A stretch of 51,839 nt of DNA from Flavobacterium sp. IB48 (GCF_016405855.1 NZ_JAEFCA010000013.1:1-51839); one strand, 5' to 3'; shown: positions 8,161 through 17,355, counted from the stretch's first letter. The notes: a model not told the origin generated them from the letters alone. Made by a program: numbers and translations.

Positions 8161-9567
8161 TTATTTGTCTACGTTTTGCGTTATTGTTCCGTTTCCTGGA
8201 TTATTTATTGCTCCTTGCGGGAACGGAGATGTCCATAAATGAGAGTCTGAAGAAAGTGTATATGTTTTACCTCCAACCACTTTTGTGAAACTAACTTTGT
8301 AAACTCCTTCTGCATTTAAACGGCGTGCGTCTGCATATGGAATAAGCGTCATGATTAGTTCGTTGTTTTTCGTTCTGTAAATGGCATTCAGAGCTGTTGT
8401 TTTATCAGTAGTTGAAATATCTTGATAAGAAGCTGGAAGAATACGTGTTTTACGAACGGTATTTAAAACGGTTAATGCATCTGCAATTTGTCCTGCACGT
8501 GCTAGACATTCTGCTTTTATTAAATATACTTCTACTGTTGTGATTCCTCCAAAATTGAAAGCTCCGGTCAAAGTTCTTCTATATGAAGTCTCAGCACCTA
8601 CTGTTCTAATTTTCCATCGAGAAATAAATCTTGCATCGCCCGTTTCAAAACGCTGTGCACGTTCTACTGGAATGTCAAATTCTGCTCCTAAATTTGAAGA
8701 ACTTCCGTGACGAAATGTGTAATTTTCTACATAATTGAATCCCATTGGAGACGGAGTTGTAGTGTACGAATTCGGAACATCGATCACTGCTTTATTGGCA
8801 TTGTAATATCCAATCCAATCGTATAATTTATTGTTTTCTGCTAATGCTAAATCGGCATTTTTTAAAGCTTCTGTATAATTATTCATCTGCAGATTTACTC
8901 TTGCATTGAAAGCATAACCAGCGCCTAAATTTGGGTGCAGCGCCGTCTGAGAAACTTTTGGCAGATAAGGCAGCGCATCTTTAATATCATTTAAAATAAA
9001 ATCATATAATTCCTGAATGGTTACCTGTTTGCTTGGCGCATTAATATTAGCACTCGTAATTAACGGAACTGATAATTTTGTCGATGCTGTTGAAGCCACA
9101 TACGTATCTGCGTAAAAATTTACCAGATTAAAATAATTCATGGCACGCAACAATTTTGCTTGAGCCCAAACAACTCTTTGCTCCTGTTCTGTTGCTTTTG
9201 TTGCTGTTAAAGCATTTTCGATTATTAAATTAAAAGTCGAAATTCCTTGATAGCCTCCATAGTAAGTTCCTTCATCTGATGGTTTCAATTCGATACGATT
9301 TGCATTTTCATCCCACATATAATTTGCATTATACAATCTATTGCTCGATAAAGTTGCTGCGTTTACAAATTGGTCGTTTAATACGTGCAAAGCAGGTAAA
9401 ACATCTACTCTTTGGTTGGTGTATTCGTCTCTTAAAAAAGCTTCAAAATCTGCCAAAGTGGTTGGTGTTTTTGATCCTTTTGGAATATCGTCCAAATAAT
9501 TTTCGCAAGATGCCAAAGTCAATCCTAAAGCCAATAGGCACACTGCCTTTTTATATATATTTTTCAT
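8161..9567 (-). CDS. SusD/RagB-family outer-membrane lipoprotein
   Basis: This 468-aa lipoprotein (lipobox GLTLASC, C21) has the SusD features: NYLDDIPKG right after the anchor, a TPR-like helical core (for example RAMNYFNLVNFYAD near residue 140) and the C-terminal region LIKAECLARAG plus NELIMTLIPYADARRLN. SusD proteins form the lid of the SusC barrel and bind the ligand at the cell surface. The gene starts 17 nt after susC, so the two are co-transcribed. The neighbours encode thioredoxins and a protease and no glycoside hydrolase, so the ligand is probably not a polysaccharide. That point is inference. Confidence 0.93.
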   Translation of the reverse strand: MKNIYKKAVCLLALGLTLASCENYLDDIPKGSKTPTTLADFEAFLRDEYTNQRVDVLPALHVLNDQFVNAATLSSNRLYNANYMWDENANRIELKPSDEGTYYGGYQGISTFNLIIENALTATKATEQEQRVVWAQAKLLRAMNYFNLVNFYADTYVASTASTKLSVPLITSANINAPSKQVTIQELYDFILNDIKDALPYLPKVSQTALHPNLGAGYAFNARVNLQMNNYTEALKNADLALAENNKLYDWIGYYNANKAVIDVPNSYTTTPSPMGFNYVENYTFRHGSSSNLGAEFDIPVERAQRFETGDARFISRWKIRTVGAETSYRRTLTGAFNFGGITTVEVYLIKAECLARAGQIADALTVLNTVRKTRILPASYQDISTTDKTTALNAIYRTKNNELIMTLIPYADARRLNAEGVYKVSFTKVVGGKTYTLSSDSHLWTSPFPQGAINNPGNGTITQNVDK

Positions 9568-9584
9568 CGTCTAGTCTTTAAAAA

Positions 9585-12500
9585 TTAAAAGTTAACATTT
9601 ACACCAAAAACAAAACTTGGAGATTGGAAACCATTCAATAAGAATTTGGCATCTCTGCTTTTTGCTGCAGTAAACACATTTTCGGCATTTAGATTAAAAC
9701 GCACTCCGTCTAATTTTACTCTCTTCATCAATTCTTTTGGCATTTGGTAAGCCAATGAAACGTTGCTTAATCTAATGTTTGAAGCGTCTAGAATGTTAAT
9801 GTCTGCGTATGAATAAATAGTTTGTGAATCTGAACTGAAATCGGGTTCATACTCATAAACAACTCTTGGAACATTTGTAAATGCTTCGTCTCCTGGCTGC
9901 TGCCAACGATCTCTAATATGATTGTTTACAACCGTAATATCTGTTACATAACCACCCATTGCGCCATTGTAGTTGTTGTTGAGCATTGGCAAGAATGTAT
10001 TTTTAATTTTATGGCCTAACTCATATACAAAAAGTGCCGAAAGCGAGAAGTTTTTGTAATTGGCAGAAGTATGAAACGAACCGCTGTGAATAGGTACTGT
10101 TGAGCCAAAATCTTTAATAGCATCGACCTGACCCGGATTGTATTTTACAGCTGTTCCGTTTGCGTCATAAACCTGTGGCAATCCTGTGCTGCTTAGTCCT
10201 GCCCATTGGTAACCATAAATTGAGTTAAAACTTGTTCCTACTCTTGGAAAAGCTTGTGCTTGATCTAACTGTAAATAATAAACCGGTGCTTTTACGTTTA
10301 TAAAATCTACTTTATTTTTATTATTAGCATACAAAATAGCAGCATCCCATGAGAATGAAGGTGTTTTTACGATTGTTCCTCTCAAAGTTACCTCGATTCC
10401 TTTATTTGTCATTCCTCCGTTGTTGATGGTATAAGTAGAATAGCCCCATCCTTCTGTTGGAATTCCTTGGCTGCTTGCTAATAAATCTTCTCCTTTTTTG
10501 TTATAAAGGTCTAAGCTTCCGTTTAATCTGCTTTTGAACAATGAAAAATCCAAACCAATGTTGGTTGTTGTTGTTTTTTCCCAAGATAATTCTGGATTTG
10601 GTCTAGATCTTACTGTTCCTTGAGTTCCTCCAACATTTGAATTAGAGTTGTAATACGCTGTTAAATAAGGCGCTGTATCTTTAGCAACATTTCCTAAAAT
10701 ACCATAAGAAGCACGTACTTTAAGCGCATCTACCCACGAAACTTTAAAGAAAGATTCTTTATCAATATTCCATCCCGCACCTGCAGACCAAGTTGGTTTG
10801 TTTTGATATTTACTGTCTGTTCCCCAAAGATTAGAACGATCCATACGTATACTTCCAGAAACGGTGTATCTTCCGTCATATGTATATCCTCCTGTTGAGT
10901 AAACAGATACAAAACGGTTTAGCATTTCTTTTTCTAATGAAAAATCGTCTTGAATCATGTAGCCTCCAAAAACTCCTCCGTATACTTTAAGCAAATCTGC
11001 CTGATTTATTGGAGCAAAACCTAAAGTCTGCGAGTCATAACCATAACGTGTATTATTGCTAAATTCTAATTTTGTATGACGAATTTCCATACCTGCAATG
11101 GCAGAAAAATCATGTTTTTCATTAAAAGTCTGATTGAAATTTAACTGCTGACGGAAATTATAAGCGTTTGTAAACTGATTGGTTTCTTTTATAATATCGC
11201 CATAAGGAAGATTGTAAACCGCTTTATTGTTTACAATAGTAACCAATTCGTTTACTCTCTTTCTTACGTAATAAGAATCCTTTTCATTAAGCTGTTCTGC
11301 ACGATCTGAACCATATTCGTATTGGAACATCGCATTGTACGTAAAGGCTTTGCTGAATTTAACGTTAAACTTTGCGTACGTTCTGTTTAGGAAGTTTTTA
11401 TTTTCAACCAGATTTCTTCCAAATTCATCCATTGGCGTAATATCCATATTGTACAGTCCGTAATTCTGCATAGACTGAAGCGTAAAATTATTGTAGCGAG
11501 ATGCAGCAGTCGAAACAAAATTAGTTCCATCGTTATTTACCAGTTGATTGTACGGCTGAAATTTAAACCCAGGCAATGATGCAAGATAACTTTGCGTATC
11601 GCCAGTTCCGTAGTTTAAATAAGTTCCTAAATCTAAAGATAGCCAGCTGTTAATTTGAGTAGAGTTTTTCAAATTGATTCCTACTGACTGGTTTTCAGAA
11701 TATCGATCTTCAAGCTGATTGTCTTTGTAAGTAATCGATGCATTAAAAGTATTGTTTTCTGTAGCTTTACCTAAACTAAGGTTGTGCTGTATAAAATACT
11801 GATCACGTTTTGCATATTTTGCAATATCGTCATAATACTTATATCCTTGTGCGCCAAGAGTATTCAAACGCCTATTCATTTCTGTCATAGAAATTTTGCC
11901 TGCGTAACCATTTAATAAAGTATTCATTCCTAAACTTGTAAATGCAGCATTATTTAATAATGATTGCGCATAAGTTCCAGCATTTGCACTTTGTAAATTT
12001 GGGTTTCCTGCCGCCCAACCTTTTTCTAAACCAATAATATCAGCAGAATCGGTAAGGTTTCCGGTATAATTTCTATAAGGTGTAACGGTTAAATTGCTTG
12101 AAAACGAGATATTTGTTTTTCCAGCTTTTGCTTTTTTGGTTGTAATAACGACAACTCCATTTGCTGCACGAGAACCATAAATAGAAGCCGCCGCTGCATC
12201 TTTTAAAACTGTAATTGTTTCAATATCTTCTAAATTCAGATTCGGCACATTTTCTTCTATAGTGGCATAAGGCGTTAGTTTTGTACTTTCTACAGGAAAT
12301 CCGTCAATAACATACAAAGGATAAACGACACCTCGCATAGTTGTTGTACCACGAATTTTACCATCCTGATATCCAACAATACGTCCTTCCAAGATTTTAT
12401 CCATACTGCTCAAACGCTGCTCCTGAAACTCTTTTGCTTTTAAATTGGAGAAAGAACCTGTTATTTTTTCAGCAGAAATATTCTGATATCCAGTCGTTAA

Positions 12501-13154
12501 AACCAAACCTTCTAATTCCTGCACGTCTTCTTTTAAAACAACATTGATAACGCTTCTTCCTTCAACTTTTATTTCTTGTCTTACATATCCTAAATAAGAA
12601 TAAGCCAAAGTAGTTTCGCTGCTTACTGCAATAATTTGATATTCTCCATTAAAATCGGTATTTACACCTCTTCCAGAACCATTATCTGCAACTGCTGCAC
12701 CTACCAAAGGCATTCCTTTTGCATCTGTTACTCTACCTTTTACGATAAAATCTGCAACAGGTTTTTTCTCCTCGGTTTTTTCGGGAGCGATTTTTCTAGG
12801 CGTCAAGACAATATGGTTTCCAGACACCTTAAAATCGGTACTTGTATTATTAAAAATTTTATTTAATATAACTTCGATTGAAGCTTCGTATGCATTTACG
12901 TCGATTACTCTGTTTAAATCTACAGATCTTACATTGTAAACAAATCTATAATCTGTAGTATATTCAAGCCTTTCAATTACTTTGGCAACGGTCATGTTGC
13001 TGGCATTAAAAGAAATCTTGCTTTTTTGAGAATAAGTGGTTCCGGCGTGCATTACTGTTAAGGCAGTTAGCAGAAATAATGTGGTCAATTTCATTTTCAA
13101 ATCAAATTTCAAAAAAGGCTTATCAAACCTGATTCTGTTCAAGAGTTTTTTCAT
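9585..13154 (-). CDS. SusC/RagA TonB-dependent transporter with STN domain
   Basis: A 1189-aa outer-membrane barrel. After the signal region (about 21-42) comes a secretin/TonB short N-terminal (STN) domain (about 47-121, ISFNASNMTVAKVIERL). A carboxypeptidase-regulatory-like domain (about 137-210, VKGRVTDAKGMPLVGAAV) and the SusC plug with LKDAAAASIYGSRAANGVVVITTKK follow, then the barrel ending in VFGVNVNF. The STN domain is the part that contacts FecR in cell-surface signalling, which fits the fecR and ECF sigma genes next door. The start could also be the Met at residue 21; the longer form is kept because STN-type SusC proteins often carry such an N-terminal stretch. Confidence 0.93.
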   Translation of the reverse strand: MKKLLNRIRFDKPFLKFDLKMKLTTLFLLTALTVMHAGTTYSQKSKISFNASNMTVAKVIERLEYTTDYRFVYNVRSVDLNRVIDVNAYEASIEVILNKIFNNTSTDFKVSGNHIVLTPRKIAPEKTEEKKPVADFIVKGRVTDAKGMPLVGAAVADNGSGRGVNTDFNGEYQIIAVSSETTLAYSYLGYVRQEIKVEGRSVINVVLKEDVQELEGLVLTTGYQNISAEKITGSFSNLKAKEFQEQRLSSMDKILEGRIVGYQDGKIRGTTTMRGVVYPLYVIDGFPVESTKLTPYATIEENVPNLNLEDIETITVLKDAAAASIYGSRAANGVVVITTKKAKAGKTNISFSSNLTVTPYRNYTGNLTDSADIIGLEKGWAAGNPNLQSANAGTYAQSLLNNAAFTSLGMNTLLNGYAGKISMTEMNRRLNTLGAQGYKYYDDIAKYAKRDQYFIQHNLSLGKATENNTFNASITYKDNQLEDRYSENQSVGINLKNSTQINSWLSLDLGTYLNYGTGDTQSYLASLPGFKFQPYNQLVNNDGTNFVSTAASRYNNFTLQSMQNYGLYNMDITPMDEFGRNLVENKNFLNRTYAKFNVKFSKAFTYNAMFQYEYGSDRAEQLNEKDSYYVRKRVNELVTIVNNKAVYNLPYGDIIKETNQFTNAYNFRQQLNFNQTFNEKHDFSAIAGMEIRHTKLEFSNNTRYGYDSQTLGFAPINQADLLKVYGGVFGGYMIQDDFSLEKEMLNRFVSVYSTGGYTYDGRYTVSGSIRMDRSNLWGTDSKYQNKPTWSAGAGWNIDKESFFKVSWVDALKVRASYGILGNVAKDTAPYLTAYYNSNSNVGGTQGTVRSRPNPELSWEKTTTTNIGLDFSLFKSRLNGSLDLYNKKGEDLLASSQGIPTEGWGYSTYTINNGGMTNKGIEVTLRGTIVKTPSFSWDAAILYANNKNKVDFINVKAPVYYLQLDQAQAFPRVGTSFNSIYGYQWAGLSSTGLPQVYDANGTAVKYNPGQVDAIKDFGSTVPIHSGSFHTSANYKNFSLSALFVYELGHKIKNTFLPMLNNNYNGAMGGYVTDITVVNNHIRDRWQQPGDEAFTNVPRVVYEYEPDFSSDSQTIYSYADINILDASNIRLSNVSLAYQMPKELMKRVKLDGVRFNLNAENVFTAAKSRDAKFLLNGFQSPSFVFGVNVNF

Positions 13155-13210
13155 ACTTTTAAAATGTTTTTTAATGTTGGTTGGTTAATTAACTGACCGC
13201 ATATACTCTA

Positions 13211-13243
13211 CCGGGAAATGTTGGCGCATTTTCCGGTTTTTTT
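13211..13243 (+). terminator. Hairpin with T tract on the plus strand, upstream of susC
   Basis: CCGGGAAATG (13211-13220) pairs with CATTTTCCGG (13227-13236) around TTGGCG, with one mismatch, and is followed by seven T. As a terminator it faces the plus strand, against the local genes. Read as minus-strand RNA it is a GC-rich stem in the susC leader, about 60-80 nt before the start codon. Its role is open. Confidence 0.5.
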
Positions 13244-13284
13244 ATAACGATCCTTTTCATTTTGGATTTTTGTTACATAGGCCT

Positions 13285-13382
13285 CTTTATTTTAGATTTT
13301 AGATTCTTGATTTTAGATTTCTCAATCTCGCTTCTTATATTTTTTGTCTTTCTTCTTTGATCTTTCTTCTTTTTCTCGCTCT
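13285..13382. repeat. Low-complexity TTTAGATT repeats and polypurine/polypyrimidine tract
   Basis: The left half holds degenerate copies of 'ttttagattttagatt'. The right half (about 13336-13380) is almost pure pyrimidine on the plus strand with repeated 'tctttcttctttga'. It fills part of the 228-nt gap between fecR and susC. Confidence 0.6.
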
Positions 13383-14534
13383 CTATTTAATCGTTATTTT
13401 GTCTTGGTCAATGTTGTAATCAATTGCATAACTGTCGCTGAAATATTTCAAGACCACCTCAATTGGCTCATTATCAAAACGGGCATTGAAAATTTCTTTT
13501 CCGAGTGTTCTATTTTTATTGATGAAAGTCACATTATATTGACGTTCTAACTTTTTGATAATATCATCAAAAGATGCATTTTTAAAAACCAGACTTCCTT
13601 TTACCCAATCAGTATAATAGTCTGTATTAACCTGTTCGATATTTATTACCTTCTGTCCTTTTTGAGTTGATCCTTTAAAACCTGGCGTTAAATAAACCTG
13701 ATTTTGACTTGTTTTTTGATCTTTATAAAGTGAGACTTTGCCTTCGACCAATACAACATTTGTACTGCTATTATTGCTATATGAGTCTACATTGAACTTA
13801 GTTCCTAAAACCTCAACATTGACTTCTTGTGCATTTACCGTAAACGGATGATTTTTGTCTTTGCTAACTTCAAAATACGCTTCGCCGGTTAAATACACTT
13901 GTCTGTTTTTATTTTTGACAAATTGAACTGGATATTTAAATGAAGTTCCTGAATTTAAATGCACCAAAGTTCCGTCTGATAATTGTACATCGAATTTTTT
14001 TCCGTACGGGATTTTCAGAGTGTTGTAAACCAACTCTCCATTAGCGAAAGCTTTATTATAAACCAGTTTGTTTTTCTCTTGTTTTCCAATAATATTTCCA
14101 TCTTTATCCGTAACATTTTTCTCTTTTGAAGTATCAATGTTTTCAGATGCTCCGTTACCAAATTGTAAAACAATTTCGTCAACTCTCGGTACAATAACAT
14201 TTTGTTTAACTTGTTCTGAGCTAGAATTTTTATAGAAATAAAATCCTCCCAAAGCCACAATTAAAACCGCTGCATATTTATAATATGATGAAAATCTTCG
14301 TTTATAAAAAACATTATTTTCCTTATTGATTCGTTCCGAAAGCTGTTTTCTAACTTCAGTCGAATCAAAAGTGTTCAAAGCAGTATCAATTGCATAATTG
14401 GTTTGCACAAAATCCTTAAATACAATTTGATTCTCTTCTTCTTTTAACCACTCTGTGAGCTGCTCAATCTCTTCTTGAGAAGCTTGATTTGTGATAAATT
14501 TAACAATTAGTCTCTCTGACTTTTTTACTGTCAT
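13383..14534 (-). CDS. FecR-family anti-sigma factor
   Basis: A 383-aa inner-membrane protein. The start at 14534 gives MTVKKSERLIVKFITNQASQ, a usual FecR beginning; the longer frame from 14573 runs over the promoter. An N-terminal cytoplasmic anti-sigma part (about 1-78) is followed by one membrane helix (about 82-97, AAVLIVALGGFYFY), the periplasmic FecR domain and a C-terminal DUF4974 domain (VFKNASFDDIIKKLERQYNV). FecR holds the ECF sigma factor until the STN domain of the loaded transporter signals. It is divergent from the ECF gene at 14815 and precedes the STN-type susC by 228 nt, which makes a complete three-part signalling set. Confidence 0.93.
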   Translation of the reverse strand: MTVKKSERLIVKFITNQASQEEIEQLTEWLKEEENQIVFKDFVQTNYAIDTALNTFDSTEVRKQLSERINKENNVFYKRRFSSYYKYAAVLIVALGGFYFYKNSSSEQVKQNVIVPRVDEIVLQFGNGASENIDTSKEKNVTDKDGNIIGKQEKNKLVYNKAFANGELVYNTLKIPYGKKFDVQLSDGTLVHLNSGTSFKYPVQFVKNKNRQVYLTGEAYFEVSKDKNHPFTVNAQEVNVEVLGTKFNVDSYSNNSSTNVVLVEGKVSLYKDQKTSQNQVYLTPGFKGSTQKGQKVINIEQVNTDYYTDWVKGSLVFKNASFDDIIKKLERQYNVTFINKNRTLGKEIFNARFDNEPIEVVLKYFSDSYAIDYNIDQDKITIK

Positions 14535-14551
14535 TTTAGTCGTTTTTAATA

Positions 14552-14582
14552 TTATTACGAAGCCAAAAAACAAAACCCTAAC
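14552..14582 (-). promoter_or_regulatory. Candidate ECF-sigma promoter for fecR
   Basis: Read on the minus strand, GTTAGGGTTTTG (14571-14582) is followed by TCGTAATAA (14552-14560). AGGG and CGT are 17 nt apart, 18 nt before the fecR start. The arrangement resembles promoters seen upstream of FecR genes in Bacteroidota (from memory) and differs from the TAnnTTTG housekeeping type. Autoregulation by the divergent ECF sigma is inferred. Confidence 0.5.
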
Positions 14583-14777
14583 AATTTGATAAAGTTTTTT
14601 TCATTTTACTGATTTTTTTATTTTTCACAAGTCTTTTCTCTCAATAAAACTCGATTAATTTGATAGATTTTATAAGGTAAAAGATTTATATTTGCATTTT
14701 TATTCCTTTTTTATTTGTAATAATTTTCGAATAGAAAGGCAAAAAAGAGGGCGTTTTGAGCAAATTCAATTCACTTT

Positions 14778-14809
14778 TTGACCTCAAAAACTATTAATTT
14801 ATATATTTG
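14778..14809 (+). promoter_or_regulatory. Housekeeping-type promoter of the ECF sigma gene
   Basis: A perfect -7 element TATATTTG (14802-14809) lies 21 nt after a TTG (14778-14780), matching the Bacteroidota pattern TTG-N19..21-TAnnTTTG. Transcription would begin near 14813-14816, so the mRNA would have almost no leader. A second TATATTTG at 14687-14694 could give a longer transcript. Confidence 0.65.
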
Positions 14810-14814
14810 TTTTT

Positions 14815-15426
14815 ATGAAGATGGATGATTACAGCGATAATACTATTCTAATTGAGTCTCTACAAAATGGAGATGAAAGCGCTTACACGTATCTTATCGA
14901 CACTTATCATCATAAACTTTGTGTATATGCTAACAGCTTGGTTAAGAATGTTTACAGCGCAGAAGATATTGTGCAAAATGTTTTTATTAAAGTTTGGGAA
15001 CAGCGTACAAGATTAAAAGTAGACCATTCTTTAAAAAGCTTTCTTTATAAACTGGTTTATAATGAGTTTATCGATTTATACCGAAAAAACCAGTCTTTAT
15101 TTTCTTTAGAAAAATCGTATTATGATGCCTTAAACGGAATTGTTCAGGAAGAAGATTCGGAATCTTTTCAAAGGGTTTTGAATGCTGTGAATAAAGAAAT
15201 TCAAAACCTGCCTCCAAAATGTAAAGAAGTTTTTATTTTAAGCAAAAAAGAGGGTCTGACCAATATAGAAATTGCAGAACATTTGGATGTTTCCATCAAA
15301 ACGGTTGAAGCGCAGATTACCAAAGCATTTTCAATTCTGCGTACTTCTTTAGAAGAAAAAGTAAAAAGTGTTTTGTTTCTTCTATTTTCTGCTAAAAAAA
15401 AATTCAGACTAAATAATTTAATCTGA
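14815..15426 (+). CDS. ECF RNA polymerase sigma factor (FecI/RpoE-like, Bacteroidota type)
   Basis: This 203-aa protein has sigma region 2 (about 25-95, with SAEDIVQNVFIKVWEQR) and region 4 (about 140-185, with LPPKCKEVFILSKKEGLTN and a helix-turn-helix IEIAEHLDVSIKTVEAQI). It is the usual partner of FecR and should drive fecR and the susC operon when the transporter is loaded. The first ATG (14815) falls at the predicted transcription start; the ATG at 14821 (MDDYSDN) is an equally good start. It is divergent from fecR with about 280 nt between them. Confidence 0.92.
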   Translation: MKMDDYSDNTILIESLQNGDESAYTYLIDTYHHKLCVYANSLVKNVYSAEDIVQNVFIKVWEQRTRLKVDHSLKSFLYKLVYNEFIDLYRKNQSLFSLEKSYYDALNGIVQEEDSESFQRVLNAVNKEIQNLPPKCKEVFILSKKEGLTNIEIAEHLDVSIKTVEAQITKAFSILRTSLEEKVKSVLFLLFSAKKKFRLNNLI

Positions 15427-15438
15427 ATTTTCCTTTTA
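15400..15438 (+). terminator. Terminator at the 3' end of the ECF sigma gene
   Basis: AAATTCAGA (15400-15408) pairs with TCTGAATTT (15422-15430) and a T-rich tail follows. The left arm lies inside the last codons of the gene. Confidence 0.65.
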
Positions 15439-15469
15439 TTGTTTTAAAGCTGAAATTGATTGTAAAGCT

Positions 15470-16219
15470 TTAGGATACGTATTTCATTTTTTCTTCGATA
15501 AATTCTAGAATTGGCTCTTTCATATCGTGATAAAAAAGCACTTTCCAGTTTTCATCTTTTGCTTGCTGTTCCCATTTTTTACGAGATTCTCTAGCGCGTT
15601 TTCCGTCAAAATCAGTTTTATAGGCAACATGCATTGACCAATATATTTTTTGCGGTAAATCGTCGGCTCCATAAAAAACAATTTCGTCATCGGCTTTGAT
15701 CCAAAAAACTTGATGAAATTGGGTATGCCCAGCCGAAACTTCATAGAAAATTTCGTCGGTAATTTGTCCGCTGTCAGCATTTAATAATTCCACATTTGGA
15801 AGTTTTTCTAGCTGATTCAATATTTCAGGAACATAAGACGGATTATTGATTTGTTCTAAAGCAAAATCTATTTCGCGTTTTTGAATATAAATCGTTGCAT
15901 TTGGAAAATTCTGAATCAGATTTCCATTTTCAAAATAACCAATTCCTTCAATATGATCTTTATGCAAATGCGAAACCAAAACTTTTGTTATCTGTTGAGG
16001 TTCGATATTGTTTTTTCGTAAAATTTCATAAATAAAAGGAATGCCATTATTTACAAATCCTAATCCGAAATCTAATAAAATAACATCATTATCGGTGATA
16101 ACAACAAAAGGCTGAATGGCCATTTTTAAACCTGGATCGTTTGATCCCTCTGACAAAAGTTTAAATTCTTTTTTAGAATTGGCAACATAATTTCCTTCTT
16201 GTAATGCTATAATTTCCAT
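15470..16219 (-). CDS. Metallo-beta-lactamase-fold hydrolase
   Basis: A 249-aa cytosolic protein without a signal peptide. The zinc-binding motif HLHKDH (H84, H86, D88, H89) lies in VLVSHLHKDHIEG. Further family features are a His near 'AGHTQFHQ' and an Asp in FYGADDLP. The family contains lactonases, glyoxalase II-like enzymes and other hydrolases; the quorum-quenching lactonase branch has a similar length, but the substrate cannot be read from the sequence. It is divergent from a LysR regulator, 103 nt away, which probably controls it. Confidence 0.85.
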   Translation of the reverse strand: MEIIALQEGNYVANSKKEFKLLSEGSNDPGLKMAIQPFVVITDNDVILLDFGLGFVNNGIPFIYEILRKNNIEPQQITKVLVSHLHKDHIEGIGYFENGNLIQNFPNATIYIQKREIDFALEQINNPSYVPEILNQLEKLPNVELLNADSGQITDEIFYEVSAGHTQFHQVFWIKADDEIVFYGADDLPQKIYWSMHVAYKTDFDGKRARESRKKWEQQAKDENWKVLFYHDMKEPILEFIEEKMKYVS

Positions 16220-16267
16220 TTTGTTTCTGCTTTAATTTTGCAACATGACAAAGTTCTTAAGAATTTC

Positions 16268-16275
16268 TATATTTG
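16268..16275 (+). promoter_or_regulatory. -7 promoter element of the lysR gene
   Basis: TATATTTG matches the Bacteroidota -7 consensus exactly and lies 47 nt before the ATG at 16323. This supports the downstream start over the upstream ATG at 16245. No well-spaced TTG is present. Confidence 0.55.
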
Positions 16276-16322
16276 TAAAACCTTATTTTTCGATAAAATC
16301 AATCGATAAAACCGATTTAGAA

Positions 16323-17198
16323 ATGGAACTTCGCCAGCTTAAATATTTTCTGAAAGCAAAAGAATTACTGAATTTTACTGAAGCTGCTTCGGCGCTTTTC
16401 ATCAGTCAAAGTACATTATCGCAACAAATAAAACAGTTGGAAGATGAATTGCAGGTTCCTCTTTTTAACCGAATCGGAAAACGAATAACTTTGACAGAAG
16501 CTGGAGATTTGTTTGCCGTTTATGCGCAGCAATCGGTCAATAAAGCTTCTGACGGATTGGAATTATTAAAAGATTTAAATAAACTCGAAACTGGAAAAGT
16601 GGCAATTGGCGTAACGTATGCGCTACGTCATGTGGTTACAAAAGCACTGATTTTATTTAGTTCTGAATATCCAAAAATACAATTCGAAATTATCTTTGGA
16701 ACTTCGCAAGAACTCATTCAAAAACTAAATCATTTTCAGCTTGATGTTATTCTGACTTTTGAAGAAATTGCTTCTGAAGCACATTTTAAATATCTGGAAT
16801 TGTTTACATCGCCAATGGCTTTGGTTACAGCATCAGAGACGCCTTTGACCTATAAAAAAAGTATTTCTCTAGATGAGGTAAGTTCCTTGCCGCTTGCGCT
16901 TCCGTCGAGTGGTTTCAGTACCACACAATTTATCAATAAAGCTTTTGAAAAAAGTAGTTTACACCCAAAAGTTACGATTGAAATAAATGATATTCCCACT
17001 TTGCTCGAACTGATTAAAACGGGAAAATGGCATACTATTTTGACCAAAACCACTATTGAAGACGAGAAAGATTTGTACGCAATTCCTATACAAGGCAAAA
17101 ATATGACACGAACTGCGATGCTTATTTCTTTAAAAGAAGTATATGAGAAAAAAGCGGTTACGGCGTTTTTGAAAATGCTCGTAGAAAATTTGAAGTAA
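16323..17198 (+). CDS. LysR-family transcriptional regulator
   Basis: With the start at 16323 (MELRQLKYFLKAKELLNFTEAA) the protein is 291 aa, the normal LysR length. The longer frame from 16245 adds 26 residues that include the promoter region. The winged helix-turn-helix occupies about 1-60 (AASALFISQSTLSQQIKQLEDEL) and the effector-binding domain about 87-291 (GKVAIGVTYALRHVV). LysR proteins commonly control a divergent neighbour, here the metallo-hydrolase gene at 15470-16219. The inducer is unknown. Confidence 0.92.
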   Translation: MELRQLKYFLKAKELLNFTEAASALFISQSTLSQQIKQLEDELQVPLFNRIGKRITLTEAGDLFAVYAQQSVNKASDGLELLKDLNKLETGKVAIGVTYALRHVVTKALILFSSEYPKIQFEIIFGTSQELIQKLNHFQLDVILTFEEIASEAHFKYLELFTSPMALVTASETPLTYKKSISLDEVSSLPLALPSSGFSTTQFINKAFEKSSLHPKVTIEINDIPTLLELIKTGKWHTILTKTTIEDEKDLYAIPIQGKNMTRTAMLISLKEVYEKKAVTAFLKMLVENLK

Positions 17199-17224
17199 TT
17201 TTTAAACATCAGTATTTTACTGCA

Positions 17225-17335
17225 GGTCCCAGCGGGACGAAATATTTATAGAAACAATTATGTCGCTCCTCTGGAGCTTTTGCCAACTGTGGATCAATTA
17301 ATCTATAAATATTTCATTCCTCCGGAATTTGTCCT
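17225..17335. repeat. Inverted-repeat element, family R2
   Basis: GAAATATTTATAGA (17239-17252) and TCTATAAATATTTC (17302-17315) are inverted around a middle with 'cgctcctctggagc', and the ends carry 'cccagcggga' and 'tcctccggaa'. Related copies are at 35389-35546 and about 35659-35730. It lies between convergent genes and codes for nothing. Confidence 0.75.
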
Positions 17336-17355
17336 GAGAAAAAATTGTTTACGGC

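Noticed and set aside
13336..13382. Coding potential of the polypyrimidine tract upstream of susC
   Set aside because: It is low-complexity repeat sequence between fecR and susC with no start context or family similarity.
16296..16318. AATCGAT/CCGATT-like sequence before lysR as a further operator copy
   Set aside because: The core CAATCGGTTG is not present; only short AT-rich similarity.
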